64,000 nt of DNA from JACKCP01 sp034007295. GTDB lineage: Bacteria; Desulfobacterota; Desulfobacteria; Desulfobacterales; JACKCP01. The translations under genes and the position numbers were made by a program. Below the pieces are notes generated by a model, which saw nothing but the letters and a program-made list of their open reading frames with translations, made no database searches and was not told where the DNA came from. Where the stretch lies: contig JAVERC010000004.1 of assembly GCA_034007295.1 (NCBI GenBank), positions 77,934 through 141,933 of the forward strand, given 5' to 3'. Position 1 is the stretch's first letter, and each line of letters begins with the position of its first letter. Shown here one piece after another: positions 33,198 through 42,692 of the stretch.

Positions 33198-35531
33198 ATG
33201 GATAAAAAGTATTGCACATATATTTGTACAGGGTGCGGAATAGGCGAAGCCCTGAACATTGAAAAAGTTGCGGAGGCAGCAAAGGAAAAAGGCTACGACT
33301 GCAAGATTCATCCCTGTCTTTGCAGTGAGGAAGGCGTTGAATTTCTTAAAAAAGACGTAGCAGACGGAATAAACGCACTTTCTATAGCTGCCTGTTCAAG
33401 AAGGGTTAATTTTGATATTTTCCGTTTTGACGGATGTGTTGTGGACAGAGTAAGTCTTAGAGAAGGTGTTACCTGGTCACACTCAAGAGCAGATTTCCCT
33501 GCACCTACTGAAGAACAAAAGGATGATGAAACTTTTATTGATAGTATTCAGCATCTAGCAGAAGACTATGTAAGAATGGGAGTTGCAAGGCTTGAAAAAA
33601 TTACAGTTCCAGAGCCTTATAAACTTCAAACTTTTAACCGCAATATTCTTGTTATCGGCGGTGGTGTTACAGGTCTTACAGCCGCAGTTGAGGCTGCTGA
33701 TGCAGGTTATAATGTTACTGTTGTTGAAAAGGAAGAAGCTCTTGGCGGTTATGCTGCAAAAATGAGAAAGCAGATTCCAATGGGTGATTACTCAAGGGGA
33801 CTTGTTGATCCTGTTGTTGGAAAACTTATTGAAAAAGCAGAAAATAATCCAAGAGTAACAATTAAAACCAATACTTTGGTTGCACGTATTGCAGGTCAGC
33901 CAGGCGAATTTGTTGTTACATTCAAAAAGCCAGGTGAAAAAATCGAATTCGATGTTCCAATGGCAGTTCCAGAAGAACAGCGTTATGACGAAAAGGGCAA
34001 TCCTCTAGATGTTGACCAGATAAGAGTAATTTACGATAAAATCAATGAAGGCCGTGCAGACGTTCTTACAATTGACCCTAACGGCGAGCCTTTTGCAGGT
34101 GTTGTTCTTGCAGCAGGATGGAGACCGGCTGAAATAGATGCTGAAAAATATGCACATCTTGGAGTTGGCAGTAAAGATGTAATAACAAACCATGAGTTTG
34201 AGCAGCTTGCAGCTAAAGGTAAAGTAGTAAGGCCATCAGACGGAAAACCAGCTAAAAATGTTGTATTTATCCAGAGTCCAGGAATGGATGAAGGTGATTC
34301 AGATTTTGAATATACAGGTTCTGTTACAAGCATGGTTGCTTTAAAGCAGGCTAAATATGTAAGAGATGATTATTCAGACGGAAAAGCATATGTAATTTAT
34401 CAGCATATGAGAACTCCTGGTCTTATGGAAGATTTTTACAAGGAAATCCAGCAGGACAGAGGAATTTTTCTTACAAAGGGTTCAGTTACAGAAGTAGTTG
34501 AAAACGGAGGAGCTCTTGCAGTTTCAGCAGAAGGTACTCTTCTTGGAAATGATGTTACAATTAAAGCAGATCTAGTTGTTCTAGCAACAGGTATGGTACC
34601 TGCAACAAAAGATGATCCAGTTGTAAACCTTGCCTATAGACAGGGCCCTGGATTCAGGGATATAGGAATTTTTGACGGATACGCAGATTCAAACTTTATT
34701 TGTTTTCCTTATGAAACCCAGAGAACAGGCGTTTATGCAGCAGGTGCAGTAAGAAGAAGCATGACTATTGAAGAGTCTACAGAAGATGCACGCGGTGCAG
34801 CTCTTAAGGCAATTCAGGCAATTGAATCTGCAAACAGAGGAACAGCTGTTCATCCAAGATCAGGCGATATGACTTTCCCTGACTTTTTCTTCCAGCGTTG
34901 TACACAGTGTAAGCGTTGTACTGAAGAATGTCCTTTTGGTGCTCTTGATGATGATGCAAAAGGAACACCAAAGCCAAATCCAACCAGATGCCGCAGATGC
35001 GGAACCTGCATGGGTGCATGTCCTGAAAGAATTATTGGTTTTGCAGATTATAATATTGACAGTATAGGTTCCATGATTAAATCAATCTGGGTTCCTTCAG
35101 ACTTTGATTATGATGTACCTCCTTTAAGAATTCTTGGTCTTGTATGTGAAAATGATGCCCTTCCAGCACTTGATATGGCAGCTCTTCACAGAAAATCAAT
35201 TCATCCATATGTACGTATTATTCCTGTAAGATGTCTTGGTTCTGTAAACGTAATATGGATTAAAGATGCATTGTCACAAGGTATGGACGGTGTGTTCCTT
35301 CTTGGTTGTAAGCATGGTGACGATTATCAGTGCCATTTTGTCAAGGGAAGTGAACTTATGGATGTTCGTACATACAAAATGGGTGAAACTCTAATGAGCC
35401 TTGGCCTTGAAGAGGAAAGAGTTGAGCAGTTTGAAGTTGCCATAGATGATTATGATAAAGTTTCTGATATGGTTAACGGATTTGTTGAAAAGATTGAGTC
35501 TCTTGGTCCAAACCCATTCAAGGGCTTCTAG
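33198..35531 (+). CDS. qmoB: Quinone-interacting membrane-bound oxidoreductase subunit B
   Basis: QmoB (777 residues) is a soluble HdrA/MvhD fusion of the Qmo complex. In order it has an N-terminal Cys-containing segment (YICTGCGIGEAL), an FAD-binding fold (NILVIGGGVTGLTAAVEAAD), two [4Fe-4S] cysteine sets near residues 570-610 (CTQCKRCTEECPFG, CRRCGTCMGACPERI), and a C-terminal MvhD-like domain (VRIIPVRCLGSVNVIWI, LLGCKHGDDYQCHF) that in methanogens passes electrons from hydrogenase to HdrA. It receives electrons from QmoC and likely donates toward AprBA. It lies mid-operon. Confidence 0.96.
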   Translation: MDKKYCTYICTGCGIGEALNIEKVAEAAKEKGYDCKIHPCLCSEEGVEFLKKDVADGINALSIAACSRRVNFDIFRFDGCVVDRVSLREGVTWSHSRADFPAPTEEQKDDETFIDSIQHLAEDYVRMGVARLEKITVPEPYKLQTFNRNILVIGGGVTGLTAAVEAADAGYNVTVVEKEEALGGYAAKMRKQIPMGDYSRGLVDPVVGKLIEKAENNPRVTIKTNTLVARIAGQPGEFVVTFKKPGEKIEFDVPMAVPEEQRYDEKGNPLDVDQIRVIYDKINEGRADVLTIDPNGEPFAGVVLAAGWRPAEIDAEKYAHLGVGSKDVITNHEFEQLAAKGKVVRPSDGKPAKNVVFIQSPGMDEGDSDFEYTGSVTSMVALKQAKYVRDDYSDGKAYVIYQHMRTPGLMEDFYKEIQQDRGIFLTKGSVTEVVENGGALAVSAEGTLLGNDVTIKADLVVLATGMVPATKDDPVVNLAYRQGPGFRDIGIFDGYADSNFICFPYETQRTGVYAAGAVRRSMTIEESTEDARGAALKAIQAIESANRGTAVHPRSGDMTFPDFFFQRCTQCKRCTEECPFGALDDDAKGTPKPNPTRCRRCGTCMGACPERIIGFADYNIDSIGSMIKSIWVPSDFDYDVPPLRILGLVCENDALPALDMAALHRKSIHPYVRIIPVRCLGSVNVIWIKDALSQGMDGVFLLGCKHGDDYQCHFVKGSELMDVRTYKMGETLMSLGLEEERVEQFEVAIDDYDKVSDMVNGFVEKIESLGPNPFKGF

Positions 35532-35579
35532 TTCTGAATTTTTATGATGATGTAATTAATTTTCTAAGGAGGTTAGAAA

Positions 35580-36764
35580 ATGTCTGAAAAATATATGGTG
35601 GAGCCTGATCTGCAGTTTATAGATGATGTGATGGGGCTTGGCGGTGAAAGCCTTAAAAAGTGCTTTCAGTGTGCAACATGCTCGGTGGCATGTCCAATAG
35701 CACCGGAAAATAAACCTTTCCCAAGGAAAGAGATGATTGCTGCATCCTGGGGTCTAAAGGATAAGCTTGTTGGGGATGGGGATATCTGGCTTTGTCACAA
35801 CTGCGGTGACTGCTCAACTCTTTGTCCAAGAGGAGCAAAACCAGGTGATGTTCTTGCAGCACTTCGTTTGTATGCTATTACAGAATATGCAAAACCCAAA
35901 GCTCTTGGCAAAATGGTAAATGATCCAAAGAAATTTTGGACACTTACAGCAGTTCCAGCAGTTATTTTTGCACTTCTTGCAATAATGACAATATTTGGCG
36001 GCAGCTTTATGGCAGGAATTTTTGGCGGTGAGTTGTGGTATCATACACATGACGGCAATCCTTTTCCTGGTATTGCAGCTTCAAACTTTATTTCAAGCTG
36101 GTTTGTTGACCTTATTTTTGTTCCCCTTGCAATTTTTGTTGTAACAATTTTTGCTCTTGGGCTTAAAAATTTCATTGCTGATATGCATAAAAATGCACTT
36201 CTTGAAGGCAAAACAGCAAAAGATAAAATTGATGTTAAAGAATTTCTTTTGGCTCTTAAAAAAGTTCTTCCTACAATTGCAAAGCACAGACAGTTTACCC
36301 AGTGTGGTGAAAACAGAGAGCGTTCAACAGCACATATGATGGTTCTTTTTTCTTTTATAGGACTATTTATTGTAACTTCTGTTGTTTTTGTTGGTGTTTA
36401 CTTCCTTCATCAGGGGACTCCATACAGCCAGCTTAACCCGATCAAATGGCTTGCCAATGTTTCGGGTGTTGCACTGATAATTGGTGGAGTTCTTATGGTT
36501 AAGCAGAGATTTGACAAAAAAGAAGATCAGGTTTCTACATACAAAGACTGGTATCTTCTTGGTCTTGTTCTTACAATCGGCGGTACAGGTATGCTTACTG
36601 AGATGTCAAGACTGGCAGGATCAGCTTTTTTCTGCTACACATTTTACTATGTGCATCTTATTTCAGTTTTTCATCTTTTCGCATATCTTCCATACTCAAA
36701 AATGGCTCATATAGTTTATAGAACAGTTGCTATGACATATGCTGAGTATGCTGAAAGAAAATAG
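35580..36764 (+). CDS. qmoC: Quinone-interacting membrane-bound oxidoreductase subunit C
   Basis: QmoC anchors the Qmo complex in the membrane and is an HdrE/HdrC fusion. The N-terminal part (residues about 30-90) has two [4Fe-4S] sets, CFQCATCSVACP and CHNCGDCSTLCPRG. The C-terminal 270 residues form a cytochrome b-like membrane domain with about six hydrophobic helices, e.g. around residues 125-155, 180-205 and 255-280, and histidines that can bind heme b. Length (394) matches the family. It is last in the operon and is followed by a terminator. Confidence 0.96.
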   Translation: MSEKYMVEPDLQFIDDVMGLGGESLKKCFQCATCSVACPIAPENKPFPRKEMIAASWGLKDKLVGDGDIWLCHNCGDCSTLCPRGAKPGDVLAALRLYAITEYAKPKALGKMVNDPKKFWTLTAVPAVIFALLAIMTIFGGSFMAGIFGGELWYHTHDGNPFPGIAASNFISSWFVDLIFVPLAIFVVTIFALGLKNFIADMHKNALLEGKTAKDKIDVKEFLLALKKVLPTIAKHRQFTQCGENRERSTAHMMVLFSFIGLFIVTSVVFVGVYFLHQGTPYSQLNPIKWLANVSGVALIIGGVLMVKQRFDKKEDQVSTYKDWYLLGLVLTIGGTGMLTEMSRLAGSAFFCYTFYYVHLISVFHLFAYLPYSKMAHIVYRTVAMTYAEYAERK

Positions 36765-36791
36765 TATTTAAAGATTAAATTTAAAATTTAA

Positions 36792-36822
36792 GGGCCGGAT
36801 TATTTCCGGCCTTTATTTTTTT
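36792..36822 (+). terminator. Rho-independent terminator after qmoC
   Basis: GGCCGG (36793-36798) pairs with CCGGCC (36806-36811), followed by TTTATTTTTTT. It lies 27 nt past the qmoC stop and just before the SUMF1-domain gene. Confidence 0.85.
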
Positions 36823-36831
36823 GAAAGAAAA

Positions 36832-37794
36832 ATGAAAAAGTTCGAGTTTAAGAAAAAAAAATTCTCATATATTCTAATTTTTTTAATCCTTGTTGTGTAT
36901 ATAAGGATTTTTTTTGTATTTTTTATTCAGGAAAAAAAAGAAGACAGGGTTGTTTTTTCAAAAAAAATTGATGAATTAAAAATTACAGAAAAAATTACAG
37001 GCCTTAATTTTATAAGAGTAAACAAGGGTATTTTTTTTATGGGAAGTCCAGAAGATGAAACTGGAAGAAAATCTGATGAAAGCCCTTTATCAAAAATTAA
37101 AATTGATGAATTCATGATTTCTGAAAATGAAGTAAGGGTAAAGGATTTTTCTATTTTTGTATCAGAAACCAATTATTTAACTTCAGCTGAAAAAGAAGGA
37201 TATTCCTATGTTTACTCGGGATTGACAGGTAATTGGGAGAAAAAAAAAGGAATTTCCTGGAAAAATCCAGGTTTTGAACAAACAGACAATCATCCGGTAG
37301 TCCATGTTTCATTTTTCGATGCCAGGGAATTTGCAGACTGGCTTGACAGGAAAAATAAAAAATACAAAATAAGGCTTGTTAAGGAAAATGAATGGGAATT
37401 TGCCGCAAAAAAAGGAATGTTAAAAAAACAGACAAATATCTGTAATATTGCAAATTGTGCAGATGAATCAGCTAGACAGAGATTTAGTGGGTGGAAAATA
37501 TCAAGCTGCAATGACGGCCATATATTTACATCACCTGTTAAGAGTTTTTTGCCTGATGGTTTAGGACTTTATGATATGATTGGTAATGTATGGGAATGGT
37601 GCGACTCTGAATATAAACCATATATAACTCCAAAAAATTCAACGATTTATGGAAAAAATAAAAATGTTGTGATAAAGGGAGGCAGCTTTTACAGCAAGCC
37701 GGAATTTTTAAGGGCTTCTGCAAGGGAACATTTAAGCTCTGGCACAAAAAGAGCTTATGATATAGGTTTTAGGCTTGCACTTACACCAAAATGA
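36832..37794 (+). CDS. Membrane-anchored SUMF1/FGE-sulfatase-domain protein
   Basis: A 320-residue protein with one N-terminal membrane helix (about 13-32) after a lysine-rich start, and an outward domain (about 55-318) of the formylglycine-generating-enzyme fold: FIRVNKGIFFMGSPEDE, HPVVHVSFFDAREFADWL, RLVKENEWEFAA, GLYDMIGNVWEWC, VIKGGSFY and DIGFRLAL. This fold is used by true FGE, by ergothioneine-type enzymes and by many catalytically silent ligand-binding proteins. I do not see the paired active-site cysteines of FGE, and no sulfatase gene is present, so enzymatic FGE activity is doubtful. Its start lies on the qmoC terminator's downstream edge, and the next gene, a membrane protein, starts 9 nt after it. 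Confidence 0.8.
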   Translation: MKKFEFKKKKFSYILIFLILVVYIRIFFVFFIQEKKEDRVVFSKKIDELKITEKITGLNFIRVNKGIFFMGSPEDETGRKSDESPLSKIKIDEFMISENEVRVKDFSIFVSETNYLTSAEKEGYSYVYSGLTGNWEKKKGISWKNPGFEQTDNHPVVHVSFFDAREFADWLDRKNKKYKIRLVKENEWEFAAKKGMLKKQTNICNIANCADESARQRFSGWKISSCNDGHIFTSPVKSFLPDGLGLYDMIGNVWEWCDSEYKPYITPKNSTIYGKNKNVVIKGGSFYSKPEFLRASAREHLSSGTKRAYDIGFRLALTPK

Positions 37795-37803
37795 TGATTA
37801 TTT

Positions 37804-38562
37804 ATGAATAAAAAAGAATCTGATTTAAAAGACAATCAAACATTTAAAGGCTTATTCTCGCTTTTTTCAGGAGGAGAACTTAAGTCTTTTTTCAAAAAAT
37901 ATTTAGCTTTTATTGTAGTAATTGAAGTTCTTATATTTATGATCTGCTGGCTTTATCAAATTGGAGCAGCAGGCTATGACAGGTTTGGACCTGTAGAAAA
38001 AGTTTTTCCCTGGAAAGTATACTTTATTACAGCTTTTCTTGTACCTGTAGGAATAACTTTTATCTTTGGAATTTTTATTGTAACATTTGAGCATCTTTTT
38101 TTTGACGGTCGAAAAAACCAAATAAATAAAAAAACAGGCGAAGATTTAAATACCAATGAAAGGCTTAAATTTTTTTTAAATTTTCTTTTTCACTCGCCTT
38201 TTTTAACATTTATGCTTGGCCTTGGAATAATTTTGCTTGTTTTTTTTGATTTTGATGTTTTGAGATCTTTTTTTGGAAGTTCAGGTGAATATTTTTTTGA
38301 AAGTTTAGAAATTTTTTTTATTGGAATTTGTCTGGGGCTTACAATTCTTGGTTTTTGCTGGCTTTTTTTTAGATATAAGCTCAAAAAAAAGGAAATGGAC
38401 TATTTATTCAGGTTAAGAATTACTGAAAAAACAGGTGTATCATGGATAGAAAAGGATAAGGTTATAGAAAAAAACGGAAAAATTATAATTTTGGAAGATA
38501 ATAGTGCAGACGCAGCCGACGATTTATATCTTCCTGGAATAAATGAAAAACGCGATAATTAA
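37804..38562 (+). CDS. Membrane protein of unknown function, four predicted helices
   Basis: A 252-residue protein I do not recognise. Four strongly hydrophobic stretches are visible at about 33-51, 72-96, 123-149 and 166-189, with a charged loop at 100-122. The C-terminal 60 residues are soluble and charged and probably lie in the cytoplasm. It follows the membrane-anchored SUMF1-domain gene at 9 nt, so the two are probably co-expressed and may act together at the membrane. It immediately precedes the rplU promoter. Confidence 0.65.
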   Translation: MNKKESDLKDNQTFKGLFSLFSGGELKSFFKKYLAFIVVIEVLIFMICWLYQIGAAGYDRFGPVEKVFPWKVYFITAFLVPVGITFIFGIFIVTFEHLFFDGRKNQINKKTGEDLNTNERLKFFLNFLFHSPFLTFMLGLGIILLVFFDFDVLRSFFGSSGEYFFESLEIFFIGICLGLTILGFCWLFFRYKLKKKEMDYLFRLRITEKTGVSWIEKDKVIEKNGKIIILEDNSADAADDLYLPGINEKRDN

Positions 38563-38563
38563 C

Positions 38564-38591
38564 TTGACAATTTAAGATTAGAATGTAAAGT
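38564..38591 (+). promoter_or_regulatory. Candidate sigma-70 promoter of the rplU operon
   Basis: TTGACA (38564-38569), a 16-nt spacer and TAAAGT (38586-38591) lie about 50 nt upstream of rplU, immediately past the stop of the preceding gene. This is well placed to drive rplU-rpmA-obgE and onward. Confidence 0.6.
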
Positions 38592-38640
38592 ATGTCATTT
38601 TGTAAAGATTGCAGAATTTTTGTATAAAAGGAGAAATACC

Positions 38641-38952
38641 ATGTATGCAGTGGTGGCAACCGGTGGAAAACAATACAGAGTAGAAGAGGGCGAAGTCCTT
38701 AAAGTTGAGAAACTTCCTGGTGAAGTTGGTGAGGAAGTGGTTTTAAGTGATGTTCTTCTTTATTCTGACGGAGAGAATGTAAGTGTAGGGCAGCCAAAGC
38801 TTGAAGGTGCTTCTGTTAAGGCAGAAATAGTCGAGCAGGGAAGACTTAAAAAAGTACTTATTTTTAAGTACAAAAAAAGAAAACGCTATAGAAAGAAACA
38901 GGGACACAAGCAGCATTTTACTGCTCTAAAAATCAAACAGATCGAAGCATAA
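38641..38952 (+). CDS. rplU: 50S ribosomal protein L21
   Basis: A 103-residue 50S protein starting MYAVVATGGKQYRVEEGE, with the L21 blocks VVLSDVLLYSDG and KVLIFKYKKRKRYRKKQGH. I choose the ATG at 38641, which has AAAGGAG upstream; an in-frame codon seven residues earlier would start inside that region. It opens the rplU-rpmA-obgE group, a standard arrangement. Confidence 0.97.
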   Translation: MYAVVATGGKQYRVEEGEVLKVEKLPGEVGEEVVLSDVLLYSDGENVSVGQPKLEGASVKAEIVEQGRLKKVLIFKYKKRKRYRKKQGHKQHFTALKIKQIEA

Positions 38953-38976
38953 TTTTTTATAAGGCAGAGGTGTATA

Positions 38977-39231
38977 ATGGCTCATAAGAAGGCAGGCGGA
39001 AGTACAAGAAACGGACGCGACAGTGCAGGACAACGCAGAGGTGTAAAAAAATACGGTGGAGAAAAAGTCCTTGCTGGAAATATTCTGGTAAAACAGCTTG
39101 GCACTAAAATCTATCCTGGAACAAATGTTGGAATGGGACGTGATTATACTCTTTTTGCAACTTCTGATGGAGTTGTAAAATATGAGAGAATGGGAAAAAC
39201 CCGTAAAAAAGTAAGTGTTGTAGCTGCGTGA
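38977..39231 (+). CDS. rpmA: 50S ribosomal protein L27
   Basis: L27 lies near the peptidyl-transferase centre. The 84 residues begin AHKKAGGSTRNGRDSAGQR and continue KYGGEKVLAGNILVKQLGTK, the standard sequence. The native N-terminus is directly AHKKAGGS, without the leader that some Gram-positive L27 have. The stop overlaps the GTG start of obgE. Confidence 0.98.
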   Translation: MAHKKAGGSTRNGRDSAGQRRGVKKYGGEKVLAGNILVKQLGTKIYPGTNVGMGRDYTLFATSDGVVKYERMGKTRKKVSVVAA

Positions 39232-40229
39232 AATTTGTAGATGAAGCCTGGATAAAAATTAAATCAGGAAATGGCGGACCAGGCTGCGTAAGCTTCCGAA
39301 GGGAAAAGTTTATTGAAAAAGGCGGACCTGACGGAGGAGATGGTGGAAAAGGCGGAGATGTCATAATTCAGGCTTCTGAAAATCGCAGAACCCTTTACAG
39401 ATTCAGATACAATACAATAGTAAAGGCAGAAAACGGTCAGCCCGGAGAAGGAAGTTTAAGAAGCGGACGCAAAGGTGAAAATGTCGTTCTTGAAGTCCCT
39501 CCGGGAACCTTGGTGTTTAATGCTGATACTAAAGAACTTATTCATGACTTTTCTACAGAAAATGAAAATTTTGTAGTTGCTAAAGGCGGCAGAGGTGGAA
39601 AAGGCAATAAGTTCTTTACAACTTCAACAAACAGATCACCAAGATTTGCACAGCCCGGCGAGGCAGGTGAAGAATTTAATCTTTATCTTGAATTAAAGCT
39701 TCTTGCAGATATTGGTATTGTTGGTTTCCCTAATGCTGGTAAATCAACTCTTATAAGTAGAATATCAGCAGCAAAACCTAAAATTGCAGACTATCCTTTT
39801 ACAACTTTAGTACCAAATATAGGTGTGGTTGACCCAGGTTTTGGAGAGCCTTTTGTTGCAGCTGATATTCCTGGCATAATTGAAGGTGCTCATACAGGAA
39901 CTGGTCTTGGCCATAGATTTTTAAAGCATGTTGAAAGGACAAGGTTTATTATTCATCTTATTGATATTTCAATTGTTGATGAAGAAGATCCTATGTATCA
40001 ATTCAACTCAATAAATAATGAGCTGAAACTTTTTAGTTCAGAGCTTGCAAAGAAAAAACAGATTATTGTTTTGAATAAAATTGATCTGACTGGTGCTGTT
40101 GAAAAAGCAGAGCTTTTCAAGAAAAAAATCAATGATAAGAAAATCTTTGAAATTTCAGCAGCTACAGGAAAAGGTGTTGAACAGCTTGTCAAATTTTTAG
40201 GGCAGGTTTTAAAAAGAGATGATAAATAA
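39228..40229 (+). CDS. obgE: Obg-family GTPase (CgtA/ObgE)
   Basis: A GTPase involved in 50S assembly and stress control. The 333-residue protein has the glycine-rich Obg domain (FVDEAWIKIKSGNGGPGC onward, to about 157) and the G domain with GFPNAGKSTL, DIPGIIEGA and NKIDL. The GTG start overlaps the rpmA stop (GTGA), typical of translational coupling. The C-terminal domain of some Obg proteins (OCT) is absent. Confidence 0.97.
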   Translation: MKFVDEAWIKIKSGNGGPGCVSFRREKFIEKGGPDGGDGGKGGDVIIQASENRRTLYRFRYNTIVKAENGQPGEGSLRSGRKGENVVLEVPPGTLVFNADTKELIHDFSTENENFVVAKGGRGGKGNKFFTTSTNRSPRFAQPGEAGEEFNLYLELKLLADIGIVGFPNAGKSTLISRISAAKPKIADYPFTTLVPNIGVVDPGFGEPFVAADIPGIIEGAHTGTGLGHRFLKHVERTRFIIHLIDISIVDEEDPMYQFNSINNELKLFSSELAKKKQIIVLNKIDLTGAVEKAELFKKKINDKKIFEISAATGKGVEQLVKFLGQVLKRDDK

Positions 40230-41352
40230 CAGGGAATATATTGAAAACGCCAGGCGAATTGTAATAAAACTCGGAAGCAATGTTCTTACTGGCAAAAGTG
40301 ATCTTAACATATCAGTAATTGCCTCCCTTTCAAAACAGGTAAATTCATTAATAGAGTCAAACAGGCAGGTTATAATTGTATCTTCAGGTGCAATTTCAGC
40401 CGGCCTTAGAAAAATGGGTCTGGAAAAACGTCCTGTATTTCTTCCTGAGCGTCAGGCTGTTGCTGCAGTTGGACAGACAAGGCTTATTATGGAGTATGAC
40501 AAGGCCTTTTCAGCATATGGGCGAATAGTAAGCCAGCTTCTTCTTACTTCAGAAGACCTTGGAGAAAGAAAAAGATATCTTAATGCGAGAAATACACTAA
40601 ATACTCTATTATCAAAAAATATAATTCCAATTATTAATGAAAATGACACAGTATCTGTAGAAGAAATTGCCTTTGGTGACAATGATAATCTGTCTGCAAT
40701 GGTTGCAATGCTTATGGATGCAGATCTTCTTATAAATCTTACAGATATTGACGGCGTTTATACAAAGGATCCAAGAAAATTTAAAGATGCAGTTCACATA
40801 AAAGTAATTGAGTCCATTACTGATGAAATTGAAGAACTGGCAGGAGATATTCCCGGTGCTCTTGGAACAGGCGGAATGAAATCAAAAATTCGTGCAGCAA
40901 AAAAAGTAATGATGCACGGAATACCAATGGTTATTACAAACGGACTGCTGGCTCATTCCATAGATGATATTTTTTCCTTTGGTGCAAAGGGAACTTTTTT
41001 TGTACCTTTAAGGGATAAGATCAAGAGCAGAAAGTCATGGATAGCATTTAACCTCAAAGCTAAGGGGTCTGTAATAGTTGATGACGGTGCAAGAAAAGCT
41101 CTTGTAAAAAATGGCAAAAGCCTTCTTCCAGGGGGAATAATTAATGTAAATAATGATTTTCATATGGGAGAGCCTGTTAAAATTTTAGATAAAAACGGTT
41201 TGGAACTAGGATCTGGACTTGTCAATTATTCCTCTGCTGATATAAGAAAAATAGCAGGAAGAAAAACAGATGAAATAAAAAAGATTCTTGGCCTTAAGCC
41301 ATATGATGAAATTATTCACAGGGATAATCTTGTTATAACACTTACAGACTGA
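40219..41352 (+). CDS. proB: Glutamate 5-kinase
   Basis: The first enzyme of proline synthesis, phosphorylating glutamate. The 377 residues have the amino-acid-kinase fold (VIKLGSNVLTG, VSSGAISAGLRKMG, NENDTVSVEEIAFGDND, LLTDIDG-like INLTDIDGVYT) followed by a C-terminal PUA domain (about 285-370), the long ProB form. It overlaps obgE by 11 nt and is followed by proA. Confidence 0.97.
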   Translation: MINNREYIENARRIVIKLGSNVLTGKSDLNISVIASLSKQVNSLIESNRQVIIVSSGAISAGLRKMGLEKRPVFLPERQAVAAVGQTRLIMEYDKAFSAYGRIVSQLLLTSEDLGERKRYLNARNTLNTLLSKNIIPIINENDTVSVEEIAFGDNDNLSAMVAMLMDADLLINLTDIDGVYTKDPRKFKDAVHIKVIESITDEIEELAGDIPGALGTGGMKSKIRAAKKVMMHGIPMVITNGLLAHSIDDIFSFGAKGTFFVPLRDKIKSRKSWIAFNLKAKGSVIVDDGARKALVKNGKSLLPGGIINVNNDFHMGEPVKILDKNGLELGSGLVNYSSADIRKIAGRKTDEIKKILGLKPYDEIIHRDNLVITLTD

Positions 41353-41441
41353 TTTTGAGTTTTAGCTGTTTTTTATTTCCTCTTAATTTTAAAAAACAAA
41401 GTTTGAATTTTAAATATAAAATTTAAAATCACAGGTGATAA

Positions 41442-42692
41442 ATGGAAAAATTAATAGCAGATATAGCTCAAAATGCAAAAAAAGCTTCCAGAAAAACTGC
41501 AATTCTTTCTACTGATCAAAAAAATAAAGCTCTTGAAGAAATAAAAAAAAGCCTTGAAAAAAATTATAAGACAATTCAGGAAGAAAATTTAAAGGATATA
41601 TCCAAGGCAAAAGAAAGAGGTCTAACTTCTTCAATGATAGATCGTCTTACCTTGAGTGATAAAGTTATGAATTCCATGATTTCAGGTATTGATGAGGTTA
41701 TTTTGCTTGATGATCCAGTTGGAAGAATCAATTCCATGAAAAAAAGGCCAAACGGGCTTGAAGTTGGAAGAATGAATATTCCAATAGGCGTAATTGGAAT
41801 GATTTACGAGTCAAGGCCAAATGTAACAATTGATGCAGCAGTTTTATGCCTAAAGGCAGGAAATGCTGTAATTCTAAGGGGAGGCACTGAAGCCTTTAAC
41901 TCAAATCAGATACTTGCCAAAGCAATTTCAGAGGGACTTGAAAACTCCGGGCTTGATAAAAACTGCGTCCAGATTATTCCAGTAAGAGAAAGAGAAGCTG
42001 TAAACTTTCTTTTAAAGCAGGAAGGTCTGATTGATCTTATGATCCCAAGGGGCGGTGAAGGACTTATAAGATTTGTAACTGAAAATTCAAGTATACCTGT
42101 GCTCAAGCATTATAAGGGAGTATGCCATGTATACATTGATAAGTTTGCAGATCTTTCAATGGGAGCAGATATAGCTTTTAATTCAAAGGTTCAAAGACCA
42201 GGCGTATGCAATGCCATGGAAACGCTTCTTGTACATAAGGATGTGTCAGAAAAATTTCTTCCTTTGATTGGCAAAATGTACAAAGAAGCTGGTGTTGAAA
42301 TAAGAGGGTGTGCAAAAACATGCAAAATTCTAAAAGATGCAGTTAATGCTGATCCAAGTGACTTTGGAAAGGAATTTTTAGACCTTATTGCAGCAGTTAA
42401 AGTTGTTGATACTTTTCATGAAGCAGTTGAACATATTAGTATTCATAATTCAGGGCACACAGAAGCAATAGTTACAAATGACTATTCAAGAGCAAGAAGA
42501 TTTTTACGTGAAATTGACTCTTCAGTTGTGCTTGTAAATGCATCAACAAGGTTTAATGATGGAAACCAGCTTGGACTTGGTGCAGAAATTGGCATAAGTA
42601 CTGACAAGCTTCATGCCTACGGACCAATGGGAATCGAAGAGCTTACAACAAGAAAGTTTATTGTTTTTGGAGATGGTCAGATCAGAAGCTGA
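41442..42692 (+). CDS. proA: Glutamate-5-semialdehyde dehydrogenase (gamma-glutamyl phosphate reductase)
   Basis: The second proline-synthesis enzyme, reducing glutamyl phosphate with NADPH. The 416-residue protein shows RMNIPIGVIGMIYESRPNVT, the catalytic-cysteine stretch VQRPGVCNAMETLLVH, and VNASTRFNDGNQLGLGAEIG. AGGTG precedes the ATG. The last 20 nt overlap nadD. Confidence 0.97.
   Translation: MEKLIADIAQNAKKASRKTAILSTDQKNKALEEIKKSLEKNYKTIQEENLKDISKAKERGLTSSMIDRLTLSDKVMNSMISGIDEVILLDDPVGRINSMKKRPNGLEVGRMNIPIGVIGMIYESRPNVTIDAAVLCLKAGNAVILRGGTEAFNSNQILAKAISEGLENSGLDKNCVQIIPVREREAVNFLLKQEGLIDLMIPRGGEGLIRFVTENSSIPVLKHYKGVCHVYIDKFADLSMGADIAFNSKVQRPGVCNAMETLLVHKDVSEKFLPLIGKMYKEAGVEIRGCAKTCKILKDAVNADPSDFGKEFLDLIAAVKVVDTFHEAVEHISIHNSGHTEAIVTNDYSRARRFLREIDSSVVLVNASTRFNDGNQLGLGAEIGISTDKLHAYGPMGIEELTTRKFIVFGDGQIRS

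Noticed and set aside
36832..37794. Active sulfatase-maturing formylglycine-generating enzyme
   Set aside because: No sulfatase gene is adjacent and the expected paired active-site cysteines are not evident.
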